64,000 bases of DNA from Ohtaekwangia sp036503775. Its GTDB lineage: Bacteria; Bacteroidota; Bacteroidia; Cytophagales; Cyclobacteriaceae. The DNA lies in assembly GCA_036503775.1 (NCBI GenBank), contig DASXWH010000188.1, positions 41,359-105,358 on the forward strand. The letters run 5' to 3'. Shown here in pieces: positions 18,511-27,815 of the stretch; within the stretch, counting starts at the first letter, position 1, and every line of letters begins with the position of its first letter. The notes beneath the pieces were generated by a model. That model was given only the letters and a program-made list of their open reading frames with translations. It was not told the origin of the DNA and did not search any database. The position numbers were made by a program, and so were the translations under genes.

Positions 18511-19164
18511 GTGAAACGTAAACAGGAGCGGTTCAGAACCATTGAAGAAAGAGCTAATGTTATTGAACCGAGTAAACCCGAGTATCATCAGATCAAGAGT
18601 AAATGGGGTAAGGATCATTTTAAGAACGACAATCCCATTACACTGGAGCTGGCGTGTGGCCGTGGTGAATATTCTGTAGGGCTTGGAAAATCCTTTCCGG
18701 ATAAAAACTTTATCGGCATTGATATTAAAGGTGAACGTCTTTGGAAAGGAAGCACCTTAGCCATGGAGCAGAAGCTGGATAATGTAGCATTTCTGCGAAC
18801 ACATATATTGCTCGTTGAGAACTTTTTTGATCAGGCCGAGGTAGACGAGATATGGATTACGTTTCCAGATCCCCGTCCCAAGAAGCGTGATATCAAAAGA
18901 CGACTTACCAATTCAAGGTTTCTTAATATGTATAAGAGAATCGTGAAGGGAGGAGGGTATATCCGGTTGAAAACGGATAATACCCAACTTTATGAATATA
19001 CATTGGAGGAACTACAGGGGCGCAATGACATATTCGATCTCCAGTTTACTCCCGACTTATATACCTCCGAACTACGGGCCGAATGTTTTGATATCAAAAC
19101 CAAATACGAAGAGGAGTTCAGTGCCAAGGGTGAAAAGATCAAGTATCTGCGATTTCACTTCTGA
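18511..19164 (+). CDS. trmB: tRNA (guanine-N7)-methyltransferase
   Basis: This 217-residue protein starts with GTG at 18511, 10 bp after folC. It makes m7G46 in the variable loop of tRNA using S-adenosylmethionine. The SAM site is ELACGRGEYSVGLG (about residues 47-60) and the signature is FPDPRPKKRDIKRRL (about 115-130), matching the FPDPWPKKRHxKRR motif of TrmB. The start of the protein KRKQERFRTIEERANV is the usual basic N-terminal extension of Bacteroidota TrmB. Confidence 0.95.
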   Translation: MKRKQERFRTIEERANVIEPSKPEYHQIKSKWGKDHFKNDNPITLELACGRGEYSVGLGKSFPDKNFIGIDIKGERLWKGSTLAMEQKLDNVAFLRTHILLVENFFDQAEVDEIWITFPDPRPKKRDIKRRLTNSRFLNMYKRIVKGGGYIRLKTDNTQLYEYTLEELQGRNDIFDLQFTPDLYTSELRAECFDIKTKYEEEFSAKGEKIKYLRFHF

Positions 19165-19198
19165 TATCAAATAACAATTTCATAATACCGGATCAGCC

Positions 19199-19226
19199 GT
19201 TGGAAGTCTGTGCTACGTTATCTTTG
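19199..19226 (+). promoter_or_regulatory. Bacteroidota-type promoter of the LpxH-like gene
   Basis: TATCTTTG at 19219-19226 matches the -7 box fully, with a GTTG -33-like box 16 bases upstream (19199-19202). The transcript would begin near 19232, leaving a leader of about 70 nt before 19303. Confidence 0.55.
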
Positions 19227-19302
19227 TATCATAAAGACTTCTTCATAGGTTTGGGCGATTCCCTGAAGGCAATTTTGTCTTGGGGAATCACTATTTTCAA
19301 GC

Positions 19303-20160
19303 ATGGGAAAGAAAAAAAAGCGGGACGTAGAACTCGTTATCCTGTCTGATATACACCTCGGCACCTATGGTTGTCATGCCGAAGAGTTACTCCGCTACCT
19401 GAAAAGCATCAAGCCCAAAAAACTTATCCTCAACGGTGATGTTATTGACATGTGGCAGTTCAGTAAACGCTACTGGCCCAAATCCCACATGCAGGTGATC
19501 AAGTATATCATGGGGCTGCTTTCTAAAAACACCAAAGTGATTTACCTCACCGGCAACCATGACGAAATGCTTCGCAAGTTCTCAGGTTTTAAACTGGGTT
19601 CCTTTCAGATCGACAATAAAACGGTACTTAAATTAAATGGTAAACGTGCCTGGATTTTTCATGGTGATGTATTTGACGTTACCATGCAATATTCCAAGTG
19701 GCTTGCTAAACTGGGTGCTATCGGGTATGACACGCTTATCTTAATCAATACCATTGTAAACTGGGTGCTAACCAAACTGGGAAGAGAAAAGATATCACTT
19801 TCCAAACGGGTAAAGGATAGTGTAAAGTCTGCAGTAAAATTTATTAACGACTTCGAAAAAACAGCGGCCGATATCGCCATTGAGAACAGGTATGACTACG
19901 TGGTTTGCGGCCATATCCATCAGCCGGAAATGAAAACAATTCAAACGGAAAAGGGTAGTGTAATTTATTTAAATTCGGGTGACTGGATTGAGAACCTGAC
20001 AAGTCTCGAATACAATTCAAACGAATGGAAGGTATATCGGTATGAAGATGATAAAGTAGCGAAGTCAGTTAAGTTGCCGAAACGGTTTCGTGGTGATAAG
20101 CTCGACAACGATGAGATTTTCCGTGACCTGGTCAATGAATTTTTAAATGTAAAGAAGTGA
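19303..20160 (+). CDS. LpxH-like metallophosphoesterase (UDP-2,3-diacylglucosamine diphosphatase family)
   Basis: This 285-residue protein has the calcineurin-type metal-binding motifs: LSDIHLG (about residues 14-20), LNGDVIDMW (about 43-51), LTGNHDEM (about 81-88), FHGDVFD (about 120) and CGHIHQPEMKT (about 203). The family includes LpxH, which cleaves UDP-2,3-diacylglucosamine in lipid A synthesis, but other members hydrolyse other pyrophosphates, so the substrate is not fixed by sequence. The stop overlaps the GTG start of the following glycosyltransferase (GTGA), which implies translational coupling and a shared pathway, probably in envelope glycolipid synthesis. Confidence 0.85.
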   Translation: MGKKKKRDVELVILSDIHLGTYGCHAEELLRYLKSIKPKKLILNGDVIDMWQFSKRYWPKSHMQVIKYIMGLLSKNTKVIYLTGNHDEMLRKFSGFKLGSFQIDNKTVLKLNGKRAWIFHGDVFDVTMQYSKWLAKLGAIGYDTLILINTIVNWVLTKLGREKISLSKRVKDSVKSAVKFINDFEKTAADIAIENRYDYVVCGHIHQPEMKTIQTEKGSVIYLNSGDWIENLTSLEYNSNEWKVYRYEDDKVAKSVKLPKRFRGDKLDNDEIFRDLVNEFLNVKK

Positions 20161-21149
20161 AAATATTGTACGCCATTCAGGGAACTGGTAACGGTCACCT
20201 TGCCCGCGCGGAAGACGTTATACCGGTTCTTCAGCAATACGGTGATCTTGAACTTTTTGTAAGTGGAGCACAGGCGGATATTAAATTGCCCTATTCGGTG
20301 AAGTACAAATCGAAAGGCCTGAGTTTCTTTTTTGGAAAAAGCGGTGGGATTGATTTCTTAAAAACATTCCGCCAGAATAGCTCCAAGGATGTGTATAAAG
20401 AGATAAAGAAATTCCCTATTGAAAAGTTTGATCTGGTTATCAATGACTTTGAACCGATATCGGCTTGGGCATGCCGTAAGCGTGGCGTGCCGTGCGTTGG
20501 ATTAAGTCACCAGTCAGCTTTATTGTCCTCTAAAATTCCCAGACCTAAAAAGATTGATCCGGTTGGAGAGTGGATTGTACACAACTATGCACCGGCACAA
20601 AAGTATGTTTCATTTCACTTTGAACCGTATGATACCGATATGTACACCCCGGTAATCCGGTCAGCTGTTCGCGAAAGCAACAATGTCACGAAAGAACACT
20701 ATACCGTATATCTTCCATCATATGATGATAAAAAGCTGGTACCCATTTTAGCGGCAATTCCTCAGGTACGATGGCATATTTTTTCTAAACATGCACGCAA
20801 GGCTTATCACATCGGGAGGTTGTCTGTTTACCCGGTAAACAAAGATGACTTTGCAGTGAGCATGACCTCAGCAAAAGGAGTTTTGTGTGGTGCAGGTTTT
20901 GAAACACCGGCAGAAGCCTTATACCTTGGAAAGAAGCTCATGGTTGTTCCCATGAAAGCACAGCTTGAACAGCATTACAACGCAGCATCGTTGAAACAGC
21001 TGGGTGTACCTGTATTGAAAAAGATGAAGAAAAAGAATCTGGACAAGATTATAGACTGGATCGAAACGGACAGCAAAGTTTCAGTGGACTATAAAAATAT
21101 CACAGGTGAAGCCGTTGAACGCGCAGTTTCGTTGGGAAAGAGTTTGTAG
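20157..21149 (+). CDS. Glycosyltransferase family protein (MurG/GT28-like, GT-B fold)
   Basis: This 330-residue protein starts with GTG at 20157 inside the stop of the LpxH-like gene. The N-terminus, ILYAIQGTGNGHLARAEDVI, is the glycine-rich GT-B start seen in MurG-like enzymes and in the UDP-glycosyltransferase family found beside archaeal and Bacteroidota phosphoesterases. The C-terminal half carries the nucleotide-sugar motif GAGFETPAEALYLGKKLMVVPM. No membrane segment or signal peptide is visible, so it acts at the cytoplasmic face. The acceptor is not evident; coupling with the phosphoesterase suggests a lipid or undecaprenyl-linked acceptor. Confidence 0.8.
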   Translation: MKILYAIQGTGNGHLARAEDVIPVLQQYGDLELFVSGAQADIKLPYSVKYKSKGLSFFFGKSGGIDFLKTFRQNSSKDVYKEIKKFPIEKFDLVINDFEPISAWACRKRGVPCVGLSHQSALLSSKIPRPKKIDPVGEWIVHNYAPAQKYVSFHFEPYDTDMYTPVIRSAVRESNNVTKEHYTVYLPSYDDKKLVPILAAIPQVRWHIFSKHARKAYHIGRLSVYPVNKDDFAVSMTSAKGVLCGAGFETPAEALYLGKKLMVVPMKAQLEQHYNAASLKQLGVPVLKKMKKKNLDKIIDWIETDSKVSVDYKNITGEAVERAVSLGKSL

Positions 21150-21285
21150 TCTGCTATAATTCACCTTGTAATCTGTTATATAAATACCTGTATTCTCAGG
21201 TGTTGAATAACTCCTTCATTCATTCGTAACGCTCATGTAATTATCCGGTAATGACTGGCGCGTATTTTTCCATTGCGATATTGAA

Positions 21286-21975
21286 ATGAGCGATAAGAAA
21301 CATTTACGGGTGCTGGTGGTTGATGACGATAAAGATATTCTTGATCTGTTAGAATACAACCTGGAGAAGGAGGGGTTTAAGGTAAAAACACTGGACGATA
21401 GTTTACGGGCTGTGGAAGTTGCCAGAGATTTTGTTCCTGACCTGATCATCCTAGATATTATGATGCCTCATCCTAACGGTATTGAGATCTGTCGTTCGCT
21501 GCGTGGGTTGAATCAGTTTAAGGATACCTATATATTTTTCCTGACGGCAAAATCTGAGGCCTACTATCATGAAGCAGCCCTGGATACCGGAGGAGACGAT
21601 TACATTGAGAAGGTAATTGGACTCCGGGCGTTAACGTACAAAGTAAGTACGGTTCTCAAACGAAGATTTGTGATCCGGAAAAGTATTGCTGAATTGAAAA
21701 TCGGGAACCTGAGGATAAATCGTAAGTCGAACTCAGTAAAGATGGGGGACGTAGAGGTGCGACTTAGTAAACCTGAATTTGAATTGCTTTTCTTTTTTGC
21801 GCAGAACCCACGCAAATCTATTTCACAGGAAAATCTCCTGCACAATATATGGGGATCTGAGATTTATCTCTTTGATACTTCCATTGAAGTATATATTCAA
21901 AATCTGAGAAAGAAACTAGGTATAAACCTGATCCACGAAACAAACGATCACAAGTACAGATTAAACCTGTGGTGA
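21286..21975 (+). CDS. OmpR/PhoB-type response regulator, orphan
   Basis: This 229-residue protein has a receiver domain (acidic DDD at 13-15, phosphoacceptor Asp57 in LIILDIMMPHPNG, Lys in the DDYIEKVIG segment where most family members have a Lys-Pro) and a C-terminal winged helix-turn-helix (about 130-229, including LSKPEFELLFFFAQNP and EVYIQNLRKKLG). No kinase gene is adjacent, so it is an orphan in this window. It is a DNA-binding regulator whose targets are unknown. The stop is 1 bp from the convergent TrpF-like gene. Confidence 0.92.
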   Translation: MSDKKHLRVLVVDDDKDILDLLEYNLEKEGFKVKTLDDSLRAVEVARDFVPDLIILDIMMPHPNGIEICRSLRGLNQFKDTYIFFLTAKSEAYYHEAALDTGGDDYIEKVIGLRALTYKVSTVLKRRFVIRKSIAELKIGNLRINRKSNSVKMGDVEVRLSKPEFELLFFFAQNPRKSISQENLLHNIWGSEIYLFDTSIEVYIQNLRKKLGINLIHETNDHKYRLNLW

Positions 21976-21976
21976 T

Positions 21977-22528
21977 CTAATCATCGGTTTCCAATATTTC
22001 GAAAATTTCAGCGAGTTCCTGATAGTCCTTTAACCCTGGTTTTTCTTCCTGGCTGCCTTTCAGAGCAATTCCATAAATATTGTATCGCTTTAATACCTCA
22101 TCCACATTGTCACCTGTTTTTAACTCAATAAGTCTTTTAACTGATGTCTCCGGAATACCGGAATCAGTCTTCGTGAGAATATATTCTGGTTCTCCTGACG
22201 GAGTATCACCTTTCGCAAGGTTAAGGATGTATGGGATCGATATTACTTCAATCAAATTCAACTCAGCAAGACTTAGTTCAAGGTAATCGGGACGATAGTT
22301 TTCGAGTATTGAATTTAGCGCTGCATGGCTCTTTAGACCATAGATTTCCGCTACCACCGTAGGCCCGGTAACCCACCCACGGATTTCCTGAAAAGCTGCG
22401 GGACTAATGAAATTTTCCTGCCCTTCAACAACCCTGAATCCTAACATATCAGCCCCCATGCCAGCGCAATACCGGGCATCACTCAAATTGGTTATACTGC
22501 CTACCTTTACGAATGTTTTTAACGACAT
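21977..22528 (-). CDS. TrpF-like TIM-barrel protein lacking catalytic residues
   Basis: This 183-residue protein resembles phosphoribosylanthranilate isomerase: the start VKVGSITNLSDARYCAGMGA matches VKICGITNLEDA..., LELSLAE matches VQLHGEE, and GSQEEKPGLKDYQEL near the C-terminus matches the DVSSGVE..PGxKD motif. The catalytic Cys of VKICGI is replaced by Gly (VKVGSI), and the region of the general-acid Asp and GGTG phosphate loop reads ILTKTDSGIPET. It cannot be expected to isomerise phosphoribosylanthranilate in the usual way. It is not next to other trp genes. The start at 22528 is chosen over 22594 because the upstream 22 residues have no TrpF match. Confidence 0.8.
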   Translation of the reverse strand: MSLKTFVKVGSITNLSDARYCAGMGADMLGFRVVEGQENFISPAAFQEIRGWVTGPTVVAEIYGLKSHAALNSILENYRPDYLELSLAELNLIEVISIPYILNLAKGDTPSGEPEYILTKTDSGIPETSVKRLIELKTGDNVDEVLKRYNIYGIALKGSQEEKPGLKDYQELAEIFEILETDD

Positions 22529-22609
22529 AGCTTTAATAGCAAAGAAAAAATAACTTTGTGGTTTACGTTTCAATTTTAGCGCGGATTTAGACAAAACAAA
22601 ACTGAATTG

Positions 22610-23299
22610 GTGAAGTATTTTCTGAGAATTTTGACGGGCATGGTGTTGGGGGTGGTGATTTCGTGCGATTCATCAGATGAACAACAGCCAGATACGGGTA
22701 AAGAGTACTTTCCCCTTCAGACCGGTCTCTTCCAGATTTATGATGTTGAACGAACCGAATACACACTAGGTGTACCTACGACAGAGATGTATCAATTGAA
22801 AACTGCCGTGGTTGATTCTTTTCTAAATGTGGATGAAACCTACATCTATGTTATTCACCGAAGCTCCCGTATAAGTGAAGCGTCACCATGGAGTTATATA
22901 GATACCTGGTCGGTGAGAGATGCTTCTGCTGAAGCTGTTGTTAATGTTGGAAACTTTCCGGTGGTGAGCCTGAAGTACCCCGTGAGTTCAGGGTTGAGCT
23001 GGAATGCAAATGTCTACAACACCAGGGATGAAGACGAATTTACTATTGAAAGCCTGAACCAGCAGTTGTCATTCGGAGGTACTGAATTTTCAGATTGTCT
23101 GACTGTTGAGCAAAATAACAATGAGGACTTTATCGTGGCGTTGGATCAACGAAAAGAGATTTACGCCAGGGGTATAGGGTTGGTGTATAAAGATTCAACA
23201 GTTCTTTATTACTGCACTCAACCCGATTGTATTGGCCAGGAAATTGTAGAAGATGGTGTTATATACAAGCAATCTATCAAGACATATGGCATGGAATAA
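22610..23299 (+). CDS. Outer-membrane-type lipoprotein, unknown function
   Basis: This protein of about 229 residues starts at GTG 22610 (a TTG one codon earlier is possible) and has a lipoprotein signal ending in the lipobox VISC (Cys19). The mature part begins DSSDEQQPDTGKEYFPLQTG, a common start for Bacteroidota lipoproteins, and is predicted to be beta-rich with no known catalytic motif. The last 14 bp overlap the start of the subtilase gene, which indicates co-translation. Function unknown; perhaps an assistant of the neighbouring protease. Confidence 0.8.
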   Translation: MKYFLRILTGMVLGVVISCDSSDEQQPDTGKEYFPLQTGLFQIYDVERTEYTLGVPTTEMYQLKTAVVDSFLNVDETYIYVIHRSSRISEASPWSYIDTWSVRDASAEAVVNVGNFPVVSLKYPVSSGLSWNANVYNTRDEDEFTIESLNQQLSFGGTEFSDCLTVEQNNNEDFIVALDQRKEIYARGIGLVYKDSTVLYYCTQPDCIGQEIVEDGVIYKQSIKTYGME

Positions 23300-24902
23300 A
23301 CACATATTCATGGTTGTGCTGTTTATGATGGCTATCTCTGCGTTGGCCCAGGAGAACCGATATGTAGTATTTTTTAAGGATAAAACTGGTTCTCCATACA
23401 GTATTTCGAATCCGGCAGAATTCCTTTCACAGCGATCTGTCAACAGGAGAATTCAACAGGGCATTGCTGTCAATGAAAACGATCTTCCGGTAAATGAAAG
23501 TTACGTAAACAACGTTCAGGGCACCGGAGCCGAAGTCTACTTCCGGTCCAGATGGATGAATGCCTTACTTATTCAATGTGATCAATCCCTCCTGGAAAGT
23601 ATTCAGAATTTATCCTGCGTTGAGCGTGTTGAATTTGTAGCTCCCGGATATAAACTGAGCAATGGCAGAAAAAGATCATCAGTAAAAAACAAGACTACGA
23701 AAGCCAGCGAGGTAACGGATGAGCAATTAGCCATGATCGGTCTGGACGTAATGCAAGCTGAAGGACTTAAAGGGGAAGGTGTATCCATTGGCATTTTCGA
23801 TAGTGGATTTATGGGTGTAAATGTGACTGACCCGTTCTCACACGCACGTGATGAAGGCCATATTAACCTTGAACTTTCACACGATTTTGTATTCAATACC
23901 GATAATGTATTTCAGTATGATGAACATGGTGGAGCTGTCTTCTCCATCATTGCAGCATACCAACCCGGAACGTTTACAGGCGGTGCGTATGAAGCCGATT
24001 ATCAGCTCTACGTCACGGAAGACGTTAGCTCAGAATATCGCATCGAAGAATATAACTGGGTTTTCGCAGCGGAGCGTGCTGACAGCGCAGGGGTAGACAT
24101 CATAAGTTCATCGCTTGGGTATTATAATTTTGACGATGCTTCAATGAATTACCCCAAATCTGCTATGGATGGAAAGACTACCGTTGTTAGTCGTGCAGCT
24201 CAATGGGCAGCCGACAGGGGTATAATTGTGATTTGCAGTGCCGGTAACGAAGGCGCTAATTCCTGGCAGACGATAACGGCCCCTGCAGATGCCCGTGATG
24301 TTCTGGCAGTTGGTGGCGTAAATTCCGGACTTACCCGCGTCAACTCCAGTTCAAAAGGTCCCAGCGCAGATGGCAGGGTAAAACCAGACGTTATGGCCTT
24401 GGGACAAAGTACCAGTATAATTCTCCCCAGCGGAAATACCGGAGTCGCCACCGGGACTTCACTGGCTGCTCCGCTGGTAACAAGCCTGGCTGCTGGTCTG
24501 CGGCAAAAATTTCCGGAACTGACATCACTGGTTATTATTGAAGCTATCCGCAATTCAGCGTCTCAATCAACAAATCCGGATGCTTTTTTGGGTTATGGTA
24601 TTCCAAACTTTTCGCGGGTGACAAAGTACATTGAGCAATTGGAGAAAAATACCTTTGAGGTGTATCCCAATCCGGTTGTAGCCGACTCGCTCATTATAAA
24701 ACCTTATGATCCGAACCAGGTCAGCTCATGTCAGATGGAGTTAGTAAACTCACAAGGGCAGATTATACAACAGAAGTCTCTTAGTTTTTCAACTGATGCG
24801 CGGCAATTTACTGTGGACATGATATCGTGTTCAGCCGGGTTATACTTTATCCGTCTTTGGTGGAACGGGAAGGTATTTGTGTATAAAATTGTCAAGGTAT
24901 AG
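23286..24902 (+). CDS. S8 subtilisin-like serine peptidase with T9SS-type C-terminus
   Basis: From the ATG at 23286 the protein has 538 residues with signal peptide MAWNKHIFMVVLFMMAISALAQ. An inhibitor-like propeptide (about 20-155) precedes the S8 domain: Asp172 in IGIFDSGF, His214 in YDEHGGAV, the oxyanion Asn in SAGNEG (about 321) and Ser392 in GTSLAAPL, so the triad is complete. The C-terminal region contains a T9SS type A sorting signal (FEVYPNPVV... to the end). It should be exported by T9SS, either anchored on the surface or released. The start overlaps the upstream lipoprotein gene. Confidence 0.92.
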   Translation: MAWNKHIFMVVLFMMAISALAQENRYVVFFKDKTGSPYSISNPAEFLSQRSVNRRIQQGIAVNENDLPVNESYVNNVQGTGAEVYFRSRWMNALLIQCDQSLLESIQNLSCVERVEFVAPGYKLSNGRKRSSVKNKTTKASEVTDEQLAMIGLDVMQAEGLKGEGVSIGIFDSGFMGVNVTDPFSHARDEGHINLELSHDFVFNTDNVFQYDEHGGAVFSIIAAYQPGTFTGGAYEADYQLYVTEDVSSEYRIEEYNWVFAAERADSAGVDIISSSLGYYNFDDASMNYPKSAMDGKTTVVSRAAQWAADRGIIVICSAGNEGANSWQTITAPADARDVLAVGGVNSGLTRVNSSSKGPSADGRVKPDVMALGQSTSIILPSGNTGVATGTSLAAPLVTSLAAGLRQKFPELTSLVIIEAIRNSASQSTNPDAFLGYGIPNFSRVTKYIEQLEKNTFEVYPNPVVADSLIIKPYDPNQVSSCQMELVNSQGQIIQQKSLSFSTDARQFTVDMISCSAGLYFIRLWWNGKVFVYKIVKV

Positions 24903-24975
24903 TATTTCATGGTCTTTCGGTTGCTCTAAGAATTCTCGGGTCTAATCCGTATTTTTAACCCGTATTTTTTACTCT

Positions 24976-25629
24976 ATGACAAGACCAATTGTAGCTCCTT
25001 CCATACTGGCTTCCGACTTTGCCAATCTTCAACGTGAAATTACAATGCTCAATGAAAGCCAGGCCGACTGGATTCACGTAGATATCATGGATGGTGTATT
25101 CGTTCCCAATATTTCAATGGGCTTACCGGTAGTTGAAGCGGTAAACCGTCATGCACGCAAACCCCTTGATGTGCATCTGATGATCGTTCAACCGGAACGG
25201 TATGTTGAAGCCTTTCGTAAGGCAGGGGCAGAGATCATCTCGGTCCATGTTGAAGCCTGCCCGCATTTGCACAGGAATCTTCAGCAGATTAAATCATTGG
25301 GAGCAAAGGCTGGAGTCGCTATTAATCCTCATACTTCACTGTCAGATCTGGAAAATGTAATTACCGATATTGATCTGGTTTGCGTCATGTCAGTTAACCC
25401 GGGATTCGGAGCACAGAAGTTCATAGAGAATACCTATCAGAAGGTAAAGTCGCTTAAAAAAATGATCAGTGATTCAGGCTCAAAAGCCCTTATAGAAATT
25501 GACGGTGGAGTAAATCAGCAAAACGCCAAAGCCTTACTTGATGCGGGTGCAGATGTACTGGTGGCGGGTAACTTTGTTTTTACCGCCCCTGATCCCATAC
25601 AGGTGATCGCTCAGCTTAAGAAAGCTTAA
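24976..25629 (+). CDS. rpe: Ribulose-phosphate 3-epimerase
   Basis: This 217-residue TIM barrel has the signature HVDIMDGVFVPNISMG (Asp of DIMDG binds the metal), the LDVHLMI motif (His metal ligand), MSVNPGFGAQKF and DGGVNQQNAKALLDAGADVLVAG. It interconverts ribulose 5-phosphate and xylulose 5-phosphate in the pentose phosphate pathway in the cytoplasm. Length equals the family norm. Confidence 0.96.
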   Translation: MTRPIVAPSILASDFANLQREITMLNESQADWIHVDIMDGVFVPNISMGLPVVEAVNRHARKPLDVHLMIVQPERYVEAFRKAGAEIISVHVEACPHLHRNLQQIKSLGAKAGVAINPHTSLSDLENVITDIDLVCVMSVNPGFGAQKFIENTYQKVKSLKKMISDSGSKALIEIDGGVNQQNAKALLDAGADVLVAGNFVFTAPDPIQVIAQLKKA

Positions 25630-25711
25630 AAGCAACTTACTCCGAAACCTCAAACCGTATGTTGTCGTATCTTCGGCAAGGTTTTTGACCTTTTACGTTA
25701 AACGAGCAGTT

Positions 25712-26290
25712 ATGCAAAAGACCCTACCGCTTATCATCAGTTTATTAATGCTGTCTGTTTCCTGTGCCCGGACAGTGACCCGTGTTGAACCTACTACTCA
25801 AATTGATTTAAGTGGCCGTTGGAATGACACCGATTCACGCATGGTAGCCGACAAGATGATTTTTGATCTTTTCGATTCGGAATCATTTAAGAGTTACGCC
25901 AATAAACTGGGACGCAAACCTGTAATTATCGTAGGGCTTATCAAAAACAAAACTTCCGAACATATTGATGCCAATAACTATGTAAAGAAATTTGAAGTAG
26001 TGATTCACAATTCAGGAATAGCTGAGTTGGTAGAGTCTGAGGAGTTCCGCGACAAACTTCGTCTGGAGCGTGCAGATCAGCAGGACTTCGCATCCGCATC
26101 GACAGCAGCCAAGTGGGGAGAGGAGACCGGTGCTGATGTGATGTTGTTTGGTGAAATGACTTCTGAGACGGATACCTACAACAAGAAACGCGTAGTTAAT
26201 TACATCACTACTTTATTCCTGACTGATCTCGAATCGAACAAGCGTATCTGGTACGGGCAAAATGAGATCAAGAAGCTGGTGAAGAATTGA
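25712..26290 (+). CDS. LpoB-like lipoprotein (penicillin-binding protein activator family)
   Basis: From the ATG at 25712 the protein has 192 residues; the frame is open 9 codons further but that would disturb the lipoprotein signal. The lipobox is VSCA (Cys about residue 17). The body, from SGRWNDTDSRMVADKMIFDL through VIIVGLIKNKTSEHIDANNY, GADVMLFGEM and LTDLESNKRIWYGQNEIKKL, matches the PF13036/LpoB fold; LpoB activates penicillin-binding proteins in enterobacteria. It is followed 22 bp later by a COG3014-like lipoprotein, a known neighbour pair in Gram-negative bacteria. Activation of a PBP is inferred from family only. Confidence 0.82.
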   Translation: MQKTLPLIISLLMLSVSCARTVTRVEPTTQIDLSGRWNDTDSRMVADKMIFDLFDSESFKSYANKLGRKPVIIVGLIKNKTSEHIDANNYVKKFEVVIHNSGIAELVESEEFRDKLRLERADQQDFASASTAAKWGEETGADVMLFGEMTSETDTYNKKRVVNYITTLFLTDLESNKRIWYGQNEIKKLVKN

Positions 26291-26312
26291 CCTCACGATT
26301 CTATCAACACGC

Positions 26313-27767
26313 ATGAACATCAAAAGGTTAATATCAGGTTGGCGGATAAATTCTTCAGCATTAGCCGGAAGCTTAAAGTCTGTTATATATTTTCTATCGG
26401 TATTCATTCTCTTGATTTTTGCGGGGTGTGCGAGTTACTATCAGAAGAACGTGGATTTCAATAAGGAATTTGAAACCGGTGATCTGAAACAAGCCCTTGA
26501 AACGCTCAAAAAGAATAACAATGAAGCGCATGGAAGAAGCCGCTTCCTGTATTTCGCTAATAATGGATTACTTCTTTCCATACTTGGCAAGTATACCGAA
26601 AGTAATGAAGCCTTTGAAAAAGCCTTTCTCTTTGGTGAAGATTATCGTATAAATTATTTACAGGAAGCTGCGTCATACCTGACAAACCCCAACATGACCA
26701 TGTATCGTGGCGAAGACCATGAACACCTGATGGTACTTTACTTCAAAGCCATCAATTTTCTGAAGATGAACAAACCGGATGATGCGTTGGTGGAATGCAG
26801 GAGGCTTAACATTCGTCTTAATCAGTTAAGCGATAAGTATGCCTCTGAAGAAAAATTTCAGCGTGATGCCTTTGTTCATACACTCATGGGAATCATCTAC
26901 CAGTCGGTTAAAGATTATAACAACGCATTCATTGCTTACCGGAATGCCTATGAAGTGTATGAGGGGCCCTATACAACCATGTTCGGTATGCAAGTACCTG
27001 AGCAGCTTAAACTGGATCTTCTCAATACAGCCTATTGGACGGGGTTTAAGGATGAATTTGAGCGCTACAAAGAGAAATTTCAATTGATGGAATATCAACC
27101 CACAGCTCCGGATGCTGATTTGATTTTCTTCTGGCATAACGGTCTTGGTCCCATTAAAGATGAGTGGAGTATAAATTTTGCCATTGACCATAAAGCAGAT
27201 AACGTGGTGGTGTTCAACAACCCCGGCATTCCGGTTGTTTTCCCGTTTACACTGGATGATGACAAAGAAAAGTCTGATCTGGCAAGCCTGGAAGTTTTTC
27301 GCGTTGCCTTTCCCCGGTATGTAGAGCGACCGGTTTACTTTCAGTCAGGAAATATTCAGCTGGGCGATAGCACGTATGCACTTGAATTAGCCGAAGATGT
27401 TAACAAGGTAGCCTTCAAAAGTTTGCAGCAACGTATGCTGGAAGAGTTCAGTAAAGGACTATTGAGGGCTGCACTAAAAAAAGCGGCAGAACACAGTATC
27501 CGTAAGGATGATGAAATGCTGGGAGCGTTGATTGGGGCAGTGAATGCCATGACTGAAAAAGCTGATACACGAAACTGGCAAACCCTTCCGCACAGCATCT
27601 ATTATGCCCGCATTCCTCTTAAAGAAGGTACAAATTCTATAACCTTTAATCTCAATTCAGCTGTACCGACTCCAACCAAATACGATTTTACCTACCAGGC
27701 ACTGAAGGGCCAGACACTTTTTCATACCTTCTCATCGTTAGAGAGTACATACCCACGGTATTATTAA
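26313..27767 (+). CDS. COG3014-like lipoprotein with helical TPR-type repeats
   Basis: This 484-residue protein has a long N-terminal leader (MNIKRLISGWRINSSALAGS) followed by a hydrophobic signal with a lipobox near IFAGC (Cys about 42). The mature protein begins ASYYQKNVDFNKEFETGDLK and has TPR-like helices up to about residue 260, then a beta-rich end with a domain including FFWHNGLGPIKDEWS. It pairs with the LpoB-like gene 22 bp upstream, as in other Gram-negative genomes. Function not established. Confidence 0.8.
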   Translation: MNIKRLISGWRINSSALAGSLKSVIYFLSVFILLIFAGCASYYQKNVDFNKEFETGDLKQALETLKKNNNEAHGRSRFLYFANNGLLLSILGKYTESNEAFEKAFLFGEDYRINYLQEAASYLTNPNMTMYRGEDHEHLMVLYFKAINFLKMNKPDDALVECRRLNIRLNQLSDKYASEEKFQRDAFVHTLMGIIYQSVKDYNNAFIAYRNAYEVYEGPYTTMFGMQVPEQLKLDLLNTAYWTGFKDEFERYKEKFQLMEYQPTAPDADLIFFWHNGLGPIKDEWSINFAIDHKADNVVVFNNPGIPVVFPFTLDDDKEKSDLASLEVFRVAFPRYVERPVYFQSGNIQLGDSTYALELAEDVNKVAFKSLQQRMLEEFSKGLLRAALKKAAEHSIRKDDEMLGALIGAVNAMTEKADTRNWQTLPHSIYYARIPLKEGTNSITFNLNSAVPTPTKYDFTYQALKGQTLFHTFSSLESTYPRYY

Positions 27768-27815
27768 TCAAATGACAACACAGTATCATCGATTCAATTG
27801 AAGTTGCCTAATAGG

